From assembly GCA_006538405.1 (NCBI GenBank), contig BJKQ01000003.1:3286001-3350000 (forward strand): a stretch of DNA of 64,000 nucleotides, written 5' to 3'. The DNA is from Hansfordia pulvinata. Lineage: Eukaryota; Ascomycota; Sordariomycetes; Xylariales. A model generated the notes under the pieces. It saw only the letters and a program-made list of their open reading frames with translations, did not search any database and had not been told where the DNA came from. A program made the position numbers and the translations under genes. Positions 1 through 11,739 of the stretch are shown here, one piece after another (positions within the stretch are counted from its first letter, which is position 1; each line of letters opens with the position of its first letter).

Positions 1-80
1 CGTTTCGAGCGGGCTCGCCTTCATTCTTTCCAACTTCGGAGCGCCAATGTCGATGACCAAAAGAAGAAGAAGAAAAACTT

Positions 81-689
81 CTACGTGTGTCGCCAAATGT
101 AGTCACGCCAGGCCATGATATCCTTTCCGGTGAACTTGTCGATCTCGCGCTTGCCTGGGAACGAGTTTCTGCCGCCGCCCTCCACGGCGACGATGTGCAA
201 GAGCGCCCTCCCGGCCGTCATGGCCTCGCCCTCGAACAGGCCGCCGGCCTGCATCACCCCCGCCTGCAGCTTCTCCCAGGCCTTGGCCGGGTCGCGCCCC
301 GCGGCGACCACGACCCGCGGCTGGCCCTTGTCGTCGTCGCCCATGAACACCATCGCCGTGTCCCCCTTGCTCGGCTCGTCCCCGCGCAGGAGCCCCGCGC
401 CCAGCGGGTCCGTCTGCAGCGGAGCCTCCGACTTCGACCCGCCGCCCAGCAGCGCGGGGCCCCTGTCCAGCCCGGCCGTCGCGGGCCTCTGGCCCGGCAT
501 CTTCTCGTGAGCCCAGGCCACCACCTTGCCCTTGCTGGCCACCGGCTTCTCCGGGAGCAGCCCTAAATAGGCGCGGGCCTGCAACGCCGGCGGCGCGCCG
601 GCCGCCGCTCGGGCTTTCGCCGGGACGCAAGCGGCGGTCCCCGCCAGGGCGGCAGCGGCCGCGGCGAGGTAGGCGGAGGAGATGAGCAT
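81..689 (-). CDS. Putative secreted protein of unknown family (intact paralogue)
   Basis: A 202-residue single-exon frame read from an ATG at 689. The N-terminus (residues 1-21) is hydrophobic and alanine-rich after MLISSAYL, like a signal peptide or membrane anchor. The conserved part is the C-terminal half: an AMVFMG strand, then VVVAAGRDPAKAWEKLQAG and a closing LLHIVAVEG stretch. The same pattern (AMVFVG, VVAAGRSAEVAWERLKAG, LWVVTVEA) recurs in the next gene at 1830-2676 on the same strand, so the two are tandem paralogues. I do not recognise the family and see no catalytic motif. A longer reading of the same frame upstream of 689 is lysine/arginine-rich and looks like non-coding leader, so the internal ATG before the hydrophobic stretch was chosen. 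Confidence 0.6.
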   Translation of the reverse strand: MLISSAYLAAAAAALAGTAACVPAKARAAAGAPPALQARAYLGLLPEKPVASKGKVVAWAHEKMPGQRPATAGLDRGPALLGGGSKSEAPLQTDPLGAGLLRGDEPSKGDTAMVFMGDDDKGQPRVVVAAGRDPAKAWEKLQAGVMQAGGLFEGEAMTAGRALLHIVAVEGGGRNSFPGKREIDKFTGKDIMAWRDYIWRHT

Positions 690-1829
690 GGTCCGGGTTT
701 TCGGGGTTAATTGGAGGAGTTGAGGGTCAGCCTCTTTTCTGTCTCTTTTTTTTGCAATCTTTTTTCCTTTCGTTCTTCTCCTTTTGGGTTCCTGTGCCGC
801 CCTGTCTCTTGAGACTGTGGGAAGGGAGCCTTTTTGCGAGAGTTTCCTGTGTGTTGTATTTTTTCTGCTCCTCACAGCAGCGTTTTTCTTCTTCCTTGAT
901 TTCCTCAGGGCTTTGGATTCCTTCTGGGAAAATCCGTAGAGCGGCTTTCTTCCTTGGTTTCTTTCTTCTACCTGTTGAGCCGCCTGCTTTAGTATTGAAA
1001 GTCGTCGTCCGCGGTGGATGGCCCAGAGGCGAAGGGCTTGTTGATCCTGTCCGTGTACTGAGCAGCATATCTGACGCTGGGTGAAGGGGGGGAGGGTCTT
1101 TATGTAGACTGCGCGCAGCATCGCCTTTGACTTGCCCCCGGGCCCTCGATTTACATGATGACATTGACTTTGAACTCTTGTCGCCTTGCACATCGCCATC
1201 TGAGACCCGGTCTGAAAAAGCTCAAAGTGGAAAAAGAACCTCTTTTGAGCTCTGGTAGGCAGCTAACCAGAAGCTGATTGTGAGGCCCTGCGGCCCCCTC
1301 CCTCGCCACTTTGTTATTGCCGTATCGGTCCAGGCCAGCCAGAATGGGTAATCTGACGGACCTGGTAGGGCACGGAGAGAACACTCTTCGCGCTCTGACT
1401 CCATGCACGGTCCGCAGGTTCTCGCCTCACACCGCCGCCCGAAGCTCGCTCGCACACATCCTTTCTCAGTCTGTTACAGGAAAAGAGTCCAGGCGGCGCC
1501 ATCGATCTCGTCGCGAAGCATTGGTCTAATAGGTTGGTATTGTCTCTGCTGCTCCTAGTGCGGCGATTCAAGTAGGCTCTATTTCTAGATGTTCAAGCTA
1601 GCCGTGGTGATAACTAGCGACTCTGATGGAGAGTTTCCCCGTTTCCTTGTCTCTCTGCTTCGTCTATGATCTATCTTTTTTCCTCTCCACAAGCGACGGC
1701 GATCGGCCGTCCAAACATGACCCAGGCGACGCCGCTCTCCCCAAAGATGGCCCAAGTACACCCCCATCATGGTGATAGAGGGTGGCTTGGAGGCTGAAGG
1801 CGCCCGGGGTGCCATGGTTGGCTTTCTAT
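690..1829. other. Intergenic region between the two tandem paralogues
   Basis: The right part is the 3' flank of the 1830-2676 gene and the left part is the upstream region of the 81-689 gene. There are pyrimidine-rich stretches around 735-900. No convincing gene was seen. Confidence 0.5.
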
Positions 1830-2676
1830 CTATTCGTCGAGTTCCCGCCGCCACACCTTGCCGTCGACGACAAACACCTTGTCGCCGGGCTTCACGGTCC
1901 TGCGGAAGATCTGCGGCGTAGTCCAGGGGGTCAGGGCCAGGTCCACGACGTGGGCCAGCCCGGCGTTGCCGTTACCGTTGCGCGCCCACTCCTGCACCTC
2001 GTGGTCGCTGGGGAACGGAGCCTTATTGCTCTCCTTCTTGCTGTCCTTCTTGCTGGCCTCAACGGTGACGACCCAAAGCTGCCCGTCGTGCGCCGTCACT
2101 CCTCCGTCTCCGCGCTCCGCCATCATGCCCGCCTCGGCCACGCCCGCCTTCAGCCTCTCCCACGCGACCTCGGCGCTCCGGCCCGCCGCGACCACGGCCC
2201 GCCGCGCCCCGCCGCCGCCGCCCTTGGCGTCGCTCCCGACGAAGACCATGGCCACGTTGCCCGCCGCCGTCTCCGGGCTCTGGATCCCGCCCTCGCTGGC
2301 GACGTGGCCCAGCTCCCCGCTGCGCAGCACCTCCGGCGCCACCACCCCCACCCCCACGACGCGCCGCCCCCGGCCGCCGTGGCCACGGCACGGCCGTCCT
2401 TGCCGACCTCGGCCACCGGCACCTTCCAGATGATCCCTCCACGGCCGCCCAGACCCTCCAGCTCTGGTCCGGCCCGGAGATGTCCGGGAGGAGGAGATCA
2501 TCGGCCCCGGCCGCCCCTGCGGGCGCGTTGGGCGCGTTTTCCTCCTCCGCCCGCTGGCCGATCGTCGGCGGCGGAGCCCCCCTCGGGATGCTCCCGGCCG
2601 AGGCTGCCGTCAGCAGCAGCACGCCGGCGCCGGCCGCCGCCGCGAGGCGGGTGAGGTAGTTGGAAGAGGCTCGCAT
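1830..2676 (-). pseudogene. Tandem paralogue of the 81-689 protein, frame broken twice
   Basis: Begins at an ATG at 2676 with a clear signal-peptide-like N-terminus (MRASSNYLTRLAAAAGAGVL). The frame then has to change twice, near 2430-2500 and near 2330-2380, to follow the family sequence: a segment with IIWKVPVAEVGKDG lies in a second frame, and the conserved core (AMVFVGSDAKG, VVAAGRSAEVAWERLKAG) plus the C-terminus GDKVFVVDGKVWRRELDE lies in a third. Each change equals one missing base. The merged length would be about 282 residues. No intron with reasonable splice sites explains it. It is either a decayed copy or an intact gene with base-calling deletions in GC-rich sequence; the latter is favoured because other genes here show the same pattern. 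Function unknown. Confidence 0.5.
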
Positions 2677-2856
2677 GGTGTGTCTCGATAGGAATAGGGA
2701 GTTAGTTGTGCGGGAAGCAAAGGATGCTGCTCTGTTGTCGTGTTCTCCTTGTATTGTCTCTGTTCTCTGCGACCTTGCTCTTTTGCTCTGTCCAGCCGGG
2801 GCTTTCCCTTCGGATGACATATCTGTCCCGTGTCATATATATATATCCACCCCCAG

Positions 2857-2894
<38 letters not shown>
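2857..2894. repeat. Poly-C tract of 38 bases
   Basis: An uninterrupted C run lying about 180 bp upstream of the ATG at 2676, next to a short AT dinucleotide run (2836-2846). Such a run is hard to size by sequencing, so its true length is uncertain. Confidence 0.9.
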
Positions 2895-4208
2895 TGGTCT
2901 GCCACTCAAGAAAAAAAAGAGAAAAAATCTGGACGTCGCGCGGACTTTCGTTTTGCCGGATTATGAGATGAGAATGGTGAGTGCCACAGAGTCTCGCCGC
3001 CATTCGTCAAAGATTCTATTCTGGCAGCGGCCGCCTGCCGCTATTAAGCTTGGCTACGCGAGTTTTGCGGCGAGTACTGTTAGCAATGCCCGCTGATGCG
3101 CCTGGCAGCCCCGCATCCCAGGGTTAACTCGGCGTCTGACCTTGCCTCAGTTAGGGGCAAGAGTACGAGTAACTAGAGGCAGGCCTTGCAGAGGCATAGA
3201 GCTTTTCCGACCATCGGTCTGGAGTGCGCCACTTGCCGTCGCGCCTTTTATCAGCCAAGAAAAGCCCAAAGAACACCGATGAGCTGTCGCGCGATCAGTA
3301 ACGTCTATTTGTATCGTGCGCCAGGGGGGCCTCAGGGACGACTTACTTGGATCTCCCCATCTGGCTCGCAATTCAGTGCCCCGCTCACCTCTTGAAAGCT
3401 TGGATTGGGATTGAATGCAGGCATCACCTTTGGAGGGCGGACGGTGCGACTGTACTCGAGTTTATTAATTCTATCAAATTACTATTTCCGAAAAGACCAT
3501 ACTGATAAAGCTAACCATTTGCCATGGTCCCCAGTGGGGGAGGGCTCGGCCGGGCTGACCACCTTCCGCCACGGTCGCCCCATCTTTCTTAGGAGTTGGG
3601 GGAATCAGAAGTCGGCGATGCGTCTCTTCTTGTTTCGCCTCTCCTTGCTCTTTGTCACTTACTCGCCGACCACTTGTAACCCAAGAAGAGGTGGCACCTG
3701 GGGGCGAATGCCAAGTGACAAGAGGGGTTTGCGCCACGCGACCGCAAAGGGAATGCTTGAAAACAGAAAGACTGCAATTATTAGCAGGGCTGCGTGGCAA
3801 CCCACGATCCCTGAATCAACACCCAAACTCCAACCGTTGCCTGGCTCAATGCCTCGCCGCGCCAATCCCATGGCCGTTATGTGCTTGACCATGGACTACC
3901 CAGTGATCTCATCTTTCCATATTGAAAATCAACAAACCAACACCGTTCGACATTCGCCTTCCATCGCAGGGGAATGGACGCATCATTCCTCATTTTTGAC
4001 CGACGTTTTTTCTTTCTGGCAGCAATGCGAGCCACACGCCCTCCAATCGGGCCGTACTCTGTTGCACAGCCGCCAGCATCGTGTTCCAAGACTCGGCGGC
4101 GTACTCGTCATACAGACATCAGCCAGAATCCAAGTGCCGAAGGGGAAACCCAGTCGTGACACATTGCGCATTCATCCAGGATCCAGTGGTGCCGCAAGCC
4201 CGTAAACC
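2895..4208. other. Intergenic region with one unexplained open frame
   Basis: Holds the upstream region of the broken paralogue and the 3' flank of the DUF3405 gene. A 266-codon plus-strand frame from a TTG at 3405 to 4205 has no recognisable motif and no good ATG near its start. No RNA gene was recognised. Confidence 0.4.
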
Positions 4209-6812
4209 TCAGTGATTGCCTTTTTCGGCTGGGTTCTCCCACTTGATGGGATGGACCAGCATACTGCGCAGGCATAAGCGACCCTCTCCATGGGGGTCTT
4301 CTTCCTCTTGTCGCCCTCCTCGCAGCACGCCTTCGCCAGCTCGGCCGCCGTTGTCTCCTCGACCATCCATCTGGGCATACCCCAACCACCTCCGCCAGAG
4401 CAGCGGGCCAAACTCACTGTTGTAGTACCAACTCGTACCCTTGTGGTTGTGCTCGTTCTTCAGGTCGAAAGGCGAGCCAGGGCCTCCAGATGAATGGTCG
4501 CGCCCTCCGTTGAAGGCCTTCTCGATCGCGTCAAGCGGCCACGAACGGTCAAGAAAGACTGGGTGAGGGGCGTAAACTGCCTTGAGCCCATGATGCAGCG
4601 CCATTGTCGGGGGAAACATTTCGCTAAACATGCTGTGATGCAGCCGCCAAGTCTCCTCATGCATGACCGACAGCAAGCGACGCGACAGCCGCGAAGCAGT
4701 CACAATCGCTGTTCTCCGCGGTGGCTTGGCATGCTTCAAGTCGTAGCCAGTGATGTCGCTCGAGAACACCCAGCCAGAATCCTCAGCGTCGAAGAGGGGG
4801 TTGAGCATGATGATATCAGCATCCTCGCCGACACCACACTGAGATGGATCCTGCCCGCTTGCGCAGCTGAGAGGCATGAAATCATCCCCCTCTCGGAGAC
4901 GTGCCTTGCCTGGGAAATCCACCGGGCCCAGAATGAGCTGCTTGCCCGCAGCCGCGACTTCGTGCTCCACGATCTTGGAGAAGCTCTCCCAGTTGCCGTG
5001 CAGGGCGGGAATGTAGTACTTGGCTGCTCGCTCCCACATGCCAGGGCGCTTTTGCTTTGCACCCCACTTGCCCAGTCTGTCAAACAGCTCGTAGTATGAC
5101 CCTGTCCAACGCATGTCCATCTCCCAATTCCAAAAATGCGCATATTCGGGATGCATGTTTGCGAAATGCTGAAGGGGCATGTGGGCGGACCGATAGACAC
5201 CGTGTATGTCTCTACCAGAAGGGTTGTCAAACGGCTCGCCGAAGTTTCCAGGATAATACAGCCTCATCTGGGCCTCGGACCACAGAGTGCAGATCCCATG
5301 GAACTCTGGAGGCACGTTGGCAGCGATGATGCGGTCGACGGTCTCCTGGTCGGCCCATATCGGCTCGTTTTCGTCATGAACGTGCACAAGAAAATGCACG
5401 TCGTACTCGCCACCCGACCTTAAGTTGAGCTCGTTGATCATGGCGCGGAAGTTGAGCCGGACATGGTTGGTCCATTTGAAGCCGGTGTATGTCCTGATTA
5501 TCACGGCAGTCCGGTCGATTCTCTTGGGGTGGTACATGGCCAATGTCTCGTCCAGGGTTTGGTTTCCTGTGAAGAATCGACCTCTGTTGTCGTGGACGCA
5601 GCGCGCCTGGGCACTTCCCCAGTCAGCATTGTCGTAGTCGATCATCCCAGTCCTGCCCCACACCGTCTCGCTCTCGTGGTTTTCGGTGTCATTGCCCTCT
5701 CCCGTGCCGCCATGCTCGGGGCCGTATCCCAACCCGTACGGCCCGTATCTACCGAATCGGTCAAAACATACGTCTTCTCGAAGTCCGAAAATATCGTACG
5801 ATCCCAGGGCGGCCTGGGCTTGGTTTTGTGGGATGCCATTGTAGGCGTACACATCGGGAGCGGGAATAGTTTTCTGGGAATCGATGTAACAGGTATGGAC
5901 GGGCGCGAACGTTTTCTTGTATGCCTCGGAATCGTACTTGGGGTGGGGGCTGTAAGGCACGGGCTTGGGCAAGGCCGTATGGTGAACCTCGGTAGCTGCG
6001 GAAGTAGCGTCGGCGGGAGGAGGCCAGAAGACTCTGGGATATTCTGGCTGGTAGTTCTTGAAGGAAACGAGGGATCGAAGGCCTTTGTAATACCCGTCGA
6101 GGCTGTAGCAGACTTTGTCAGCAGATGCTGTGATGAGTGTTCCAGCCAAAACCTACTGCATGTAGTTCAACCAAGGAGGCCCGTTGTCCTTCTTTCCTTC
6201 CTGCTCCTGGGGCGCTGGCAGCGGCAGCGTCTGGGAGTTAGACTCTGGCTGGGACTCCGCGATGGGCTGGGTTGGTGGCTGAGAGTCAGGATGAGGCTGT
6301 GGTTGCGCCTCGGGCTCTGAATGGGTGGGTTCTTCGGCGTATCCCACCGCAACCTCTTCGTTGGAAACGGGCTGTGCATCAGAGGAGGCACCACTATTCA
6401 AGTTATCAGACTGCGATTCAACTTCGACCACAACGACCCCCGGTGGTAGCTTGAGTGGGACTGGTTGGGTCTTGTCGGAGCTGGAAACGACCACAGAGAT
6501 GGGCGCCGCGTTTTCGTTTTGGCTCGCGGCGGTGTCTTTTTTGAGACCGGGGTGAAGACTGTTGACCATATCGAGCACCTCGTCACGCGAGGGGCCGAAG
6601 CGACTACCGAAAAAGATGAGATAGCCGCAGACGATGACTACGACGGCCCATATTACCACTCTTCGATAGAGACAGTGGCCCAGAAGAGCCTTGATGCGGA
6701 ATCGGGGCTGCTGGTTGTTTAGCTGCTGGTTGTTTAGCTGCTGGCTGTTCAAAATGGGCAGTGGAGAGCGGGTAATCTGGGAAAACCTTCCCCGGCGCTT
6801 TGGAGACCACAT
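4209..6812 (-). CDS. DUF3405 family type II membrane protein
   Basis: Two exons, 6157-6812 and 4209-6102, joined by a 54-nt intron (donor GTAGGT, acceptor CTACAG), give about 849 residues. The join creates PWLNYMHLDGYYKGLRSLV, the usual start of the conserved domain in this fungus-specific family (Pfam DUF3405). The N-terminus is short and basic, followed by one membrane segment at about residues 53-71 (VVIWAVVVIVCGYLIFFGS), then a Pro/Gln/Glu/Ser-rich stalk to about residue 215. The rest is the lumenal-type domain, with blocks such as RTYTGFKW, HVHDENEPIWAD, FWNWEMDMRWTG, LHGNWESFSK and a closing CLRSMLVHPIKW. The topology suggests a Golgi or secretory-pathway protein. Family members are often misnamed MFS transporters; the architecture is glycosyltransferase-like, but that is inference. 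A 12-bp repeat near the start codes QQLNN units. Confidence 0.85.
6711..6745. repeat. Short in-frame tandem repeat
   Basis: Tandem copies of TTGTTTAGCTGC-like units inside exon 1 of the DUF3405 gene encode a repeated Gln/Asn stretch before the membrane segment. Confidence 0.6.
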
Positions 6813-9750
6813 CGTTTCCTGATGCGGCTGCGAATGAGGGGACGAACGAGCGGTACTGGGCTTTAAGGGTCGGGGGCAGTAGACGGCAGCGGCGAGGTCG
6901 GCACTGCAACATTAAGAGCCTGGGCCCCAGGCAAAGGCCACAAAGAATCAAGGTATGACAGAGGCCCGGAGGATTGTCCTCAGGGGTGTTCTGTGATGGC
7001 GATGGAGAGATGCCACAAAGGTGTAACAGGCTGGTGCAGTTGACTGGTCAGATAAGCGTGCTTGTTGCACAGGGAGGGAGATGATGTTGACGGGATCTGC
7101 AGCAGGCCGTGTACTTAAGGCACAGCAGGGGATGTTAGGTTAAAGAGAAGAGGGGCAGAGAGAGATGGAGTCTGTGGGAGAGAGCCGGCAGGGTAATTCA
7201 GCCAGCAGCCAGACTGCAGCAGGCTGTAGGAGAGGTGGAAGCTGACGTAGTGAGGTGAAGGTGAAGGTGAAGGTGAAGGTGATGGTGAGGTCGAACGAGC
7301 CAGTCGCTCGAAGAGATCGGGGCGCACAAGGGTCGGGAGGTGGGCGAAATGGCCAGCCGTCAGTCAAGTAGCAGGACGACAATCTCGCTCTCAGGTGCCT
7401 GGGGCGGCAGCGTGGGCCGAGCTACGCGTAGGGAGCAAGAAGAGGAGGGCGAGGGAGATGGAGCGCCGGTGATGGGGGTGAGGTCCGGCTTGTTGGGCGG
7501 CGACGGCGGTGGCGGCAACGGCAACGGTGCTGCTGCTGTTGCTGCTGCTTCTGCCCTCGGTTTCAGCGCGGTTTCTACTGTTTCCGTTGCTGGATGCGAT
7601 GGGAGCTGCTGGGGAAAGAGCCACCTGCTATTAAATGCACCTTCCCTCCGGACGGACGGACGAACGAGTGAAGCAGCTGTGAGCCGGTGTCTTTTGGTCG
7701 GTTGAAGCACACGGCGACACAGCGGAGGGGGTGGGCAATCCGGCGAGATATATTAACCCAGCCCAGCACAGTCAGGCAACCACGAAGATGGGGTCGAAAA
7801 GGGGCACAGTCAACCAGATGAGGACCTCTCTCTCTCTCGGGGGCCTTTTGAACGTGGTCAAGCCGTCTATTATATAATTGCCTCCGAACACATGCATGTG
7901 CGTCCATGCAGGTTGAACGGACGCGACGCACGAAGGCGTACGCGGCCTCGGTCCTGGTTGTTCCGCGTAGTCTTCTACATGAGGTGTACCACTTATCAAG
8001 ACGGAGCCGTCCGGAGAGCGTCGCCGTCGCCATGCGGGTCGGGATCGAACTTGCCAGGTGATACCCAGGAGCCGCATGATGCAGTGATGCACCACCACGC
8101 CGTCCCTGTCGCTAGACCTGGATTTCGTCCGGCTATCACGTCGACATTAGCTGGCCATCATGGTGCCGGAAACGGCCCTCCCCTTACGCTCTGCATGGAA
8201 GGCTCCAGAGAGGAGCCAATCCTCGGGTCATCGGGGCCAAGCAGGACATGTAGGTATGGCAAGAGTTGCTGTTCCCACGTCGTTGTGCGTGTCAATGACC
8301 TATGGAGTGCTGCAGGAATACGTAGTACCTTGTGCTGGATGAGTCTGGCCGCCGATGCTGCTTCTTGAGTAGAGTTGAATGCCTGGCCTTGCTCTGGACA
8401 CTGACCAGGTTCTTCAGTGGCATTGGCGGCCTCAACAGAGCTTGCTGCCTTTGATATCGGTATTCTTTGTCCGGTCATGGGAGACGCGCGTCCCGCGGCG
8501 GTGTTGGCATCATACACCCTGCATAATATAGGAGCGCGCAGCTGCAAAATGCGTTGGGTATGTCCAAAGCGCTTCTCAACACCTGGTCTTAACAACGCCG
8601 GCGTCAACGGCAGGAGCCTCGTGTCCCGATAAAAGGTATGGAAGCCGAAACATTCGCAACATCTATCTGGAAGACGTGGAACTCAGACGACCAAAAAAAG
8701 GAAAAAAGAAGCCAACGTAGTAGAAGACCGAGTTCTGACACGAAAAAGTCATGTGGTTGATATCAACGATTGCCTCGGATGGTGCATGGGTTGTATAGCT
8801 ACATGACCGAATATTGAGTACAAGTACCTACATGCACTGAAGGCTGAGTCTGCCGATAATTTGCGGTGGTATTGAGCTCGACCACAGGTAAGTGGTGATG
8901 CCGCTATGCGATCAATAAATTAAGAAGTTATTCTATTATATGATCTCGGACCAAGTTTCGCAGGATTACGAAGCCATACGGTAGAGGCCTCGCCACCACT
9001 TTCGATAAAGGGATTATGTGGGACCCTGGTAACTACATGCTAAACTTCTACCTTGATGTCTCTGGAACTTGGTAGGTTCGCGACGCATGGGCGGTGCTCG
9101 AAGCCGCTGGCAAGTCCGCCGTCACACAAAAAGGGCCCGTACCAGCAGGGACTTGCCAATTTCGAGAGTACATGCCTCCTGAGTCGGTGACGGGGTCGAG
9201 GCGCACAGGAAAATGCTCCGAGCCGAGTCTTGGAACAGGACATGTTTGAGGCTTTGGCGAACGGCAGCAAAAGTCATTTTTTCGGAGCGTCTCTCCAGTC
9301 CTCGCCCGAGCAGGACTCGACGTGTGCGACGCAGCAGTACCAAGCTTTGCCTTAATCGCATATAGGTAAGGGGTATCACTGAGGGCAGCATGCCGTCTGG
9401 TATCATTAGGGCTAGGGATGGTCGCTTGTTGTGCCACTTCGCGACTTCGCAACCAATACCTCAGAGTTGCCTATGGTCCCCAGTCGGGCGTCCGACTGCC
9501 GGTCGCAGGCCGTCCCTAGTAAGCCTAAGGATCCGCGTCATGGGAACTTCCGAGCCAGCAGCGTAAGAGGCGGGATCATGCCCGTTCGCCTCTCAAGAAG
9601 ATCGGGCCGCATTTGGTCAACATCATGCGAGGCGGAAGCAAGCTTGAACGTTTCGCGCCAAAGTGGCTGTGTTTTGGTTGTTTTGCTTGTGCGATTAATT
9701 ACTTCCGACGTTCTCCGACATCACTGCGGCTTTGCTTCCACGCTACCTAC
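6813..9750. other. Long intergenic region
   Basis: Upstream region of the DUF3405 gene and 3' flank of the MFS gene. It contains a GGTGAA hexamer repeat (7253-7288) and an AT-rich stretch around 8640-9000, including 8915-8945. Several frames of 60-150 codons are present, but none has a motif, coherent splice sites or credible composition. No gene is called. Confidence 0.4.
7253..7288. repeat. GGTGAA hexamer microsatellite
   Basis: About five imperfect GGTGAA/GGTGAT units in the region upstream of the DUF3405 gene. Confidence 0.75.
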
Positions 9751-11739
9751 CTACGCTTCCTCTTTATTTCCCTGCGCATCCGTCGCTGCGGGCGGCGCCG
9801 ACCCCGAACTGCCTTCGCGGCCTCCAGCACCGACACCGCTCACCCCAAGCGCCTCGCCTTCGCCCCGGAGGTCGCCGGGAGCAGCAGCAACAACGCCGCC
9901 GCCGCCGCCGCTCTCGCCCCGATCGCCCTCGCTCCTATCGGCCAGCATCTGCTTGACCTTGCGCCGCTTGCGCGCGTCGACGCGGTCGCGCCACGACTTG
10001 CCGTAGCGGATCGTCAGCGCCGTCCCGCCGGTGGACGCCACCATGAAGAGCACGCTGATGGTCGAGAACCAGCCGACGCCGATGCTGTCGACGGCGGGCA
10101 GGACCACGGCCGTCCCGAAGCACGCGAACAGGTACCGGATCACGTAGTTGCCCGCAATCACCTCGCCGCTGCGGCCCGGCATCACGTCCAGGCAGTACGT
10201 GTTGAGCGACGGGAAGCAGAAGAGCTGCGCCACGCCCTGCATGTGTGAGGACAGAGAGAAAGGCCCGGGTCAGCCATGCGAATGAGGAGGTGACAGGGGG
10301 GGGTTGAGATTGTGTTCTGGGAAGAATGATGGCTCACCTGCAAAAATAGCACAATGACCGTCAGAGGGATGCCCCCGACGTCCTTCTCCACGCACCACCC
10401 GTAGAGCAGGATGCAGACGGGGATGACGATGCCCATGAACGGCAGGGCCGAGATGATGCGGTCCTCGGGGATCCGGACGCCGCGCTTCTTGATGTACTTC
10501 TTGACAATGTAGTCGGCGTAGCGCCCGCCGAAGAAGGTGCCCGTCAGGTACCCGCAGCCGGGGGCCAGGTAGAACAGCCCGCCCTGCATCGGCGTGGTGA
10601 GGTTGAAGCGGGGGTTGAGGACGTAGCGGATCGGCGTCAGCAGGCTGTACATGTTCCAGACGAGCGAGGAGCTCGCGAGGCCGATGAGCAGCAGGTTCGG
10701 GTACTCGTACAGGCGCAGCACGCGCCACGGGTTGACCATGCCGCTCAGGATCCGCGCCTTGGCCCGCGTGCTGTGCCCGACGAGGTCGTCGATCTTCTTG
10801 TGGTAGATGGTCTCGGGCAGGATGAAGTACGAGCCCACCAGGCCCGCGCCCGCCAGCGCCGTCTGCAGCCAGAAGATGACGCGCCACGACCGGTACGTCA
10901 CAATGATGCCGCCCACGAAAGGCCCGAACGCGGGGCCGATCAGGGTCCCCGACATGAACCACCCCATCGCCGTGCCGCGCTCGACGGGCTTGTAGATGTC
11001 GCTGTTTGAGCAGTGAGAAACACGGTCTGAAGGCAAGAGGTCAGGGACTGTGATGGGTCGACGAACCTGATGACGGCCGAGCCAACGAGGAGGAAGGAAG
11101 TCCCCTCGAACGCCGTCAGGATGCGGAAGACGAAGAAGGCCGCGAGGTTCGGCGACAAGGCCGTGCCAATGCTACAGGCGAGGAAGCCGATGGCAGTGGT
11201 CAGCGTGATCTACACGGGCGTGTTAGTCAAGTCTCCGCGGAAGGCAACCTGCGAGAGCGATGCGGAAGTAATCGGGAGACACCTACTATCCTCCGTCCGT
11301 AAACCTGGCTGAGCGGCCCCCAGAACATGGGAGAGACCCCCATGAACGCCATGTAGAGGGCATTTACGACGTTGATGATGGACCCCGTGGTGTTGAACTC
11401 GCCGGCCACCTCGGGAGTGGCCGCCAGGACGGACGTGCTGGAGATGGGAGCCAGCAGCGCAAGATACGAGAGGAAGGCGACAATGACAACCTTCCGCGAC
11501 TTGGACACTCGTTCGTAAACCTCGTCCGGGATTTCCATAAACGAGTCGGTCGCTTGCATGGGCGTGTCCGGGCCCATGGAGTGGTGCGTCGAGTATCGTT
11601 CCAGCCCGTTGTCGTCATGGTCGGATCCGGCGTCGCCATCTCGGGAAGACGCGCTGCTCGCCCCGTGGCTGTGGTGGGATTCCGAGCTGGGTCGCCGGGG
11701 ACTGCCGTCGGTCCTGGGGCTTGAGTTCTTCTCCGACAT
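9751..11739 (-). CDS. MFS drug:H+ antiporter, DHA1 (QDR/DTR-like)
   Basis: Four exons, 11287-11739, 11067-11209, 10338-11001 and 9751-10236, with introns of 77, 65 and 101 nt that all have GT-AG ends, give 581 residues. A hydrophilic Ser/His/Asp-rich N-terminus of about 60 residues precedes the first helix (VVIVAFLSYLALLAPIS). The loop after helix 2 has the MFS signature GPLSQVYGRR. Helix 5 carries the antiporter motif GPAFGPFVGG, typical of 12-helix DHA1 proton antiporters. The SSTSVLAATPEVAGEFNTTG segment resembles the yeast Qdr/Dtr1 group, which exports drugs, polyamines or dityrosine precursors at the plasma membrane. The C-terminal tail is Gly/Ala-rich and cytosolic. The substrate cannot be told from sequence. 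No neighbouring biosynthetic genes suggest a cluster role. Confidence 0.88.

Noticed and set aside
8015..8060. Possible tRNA T-arm (GTTCGATC on the minus strand)
   Set aside because: The flanking bases do not pair into a 5-bp stem, and no D or anticodon arm could be built upstream.
9751..11739. Metabolite gene cluster around the MFS transporter
   Set aside because: Neighbours are a ribosomal protein gene and a DUF3405 gene; no synthase or tailoring enzymes are present.
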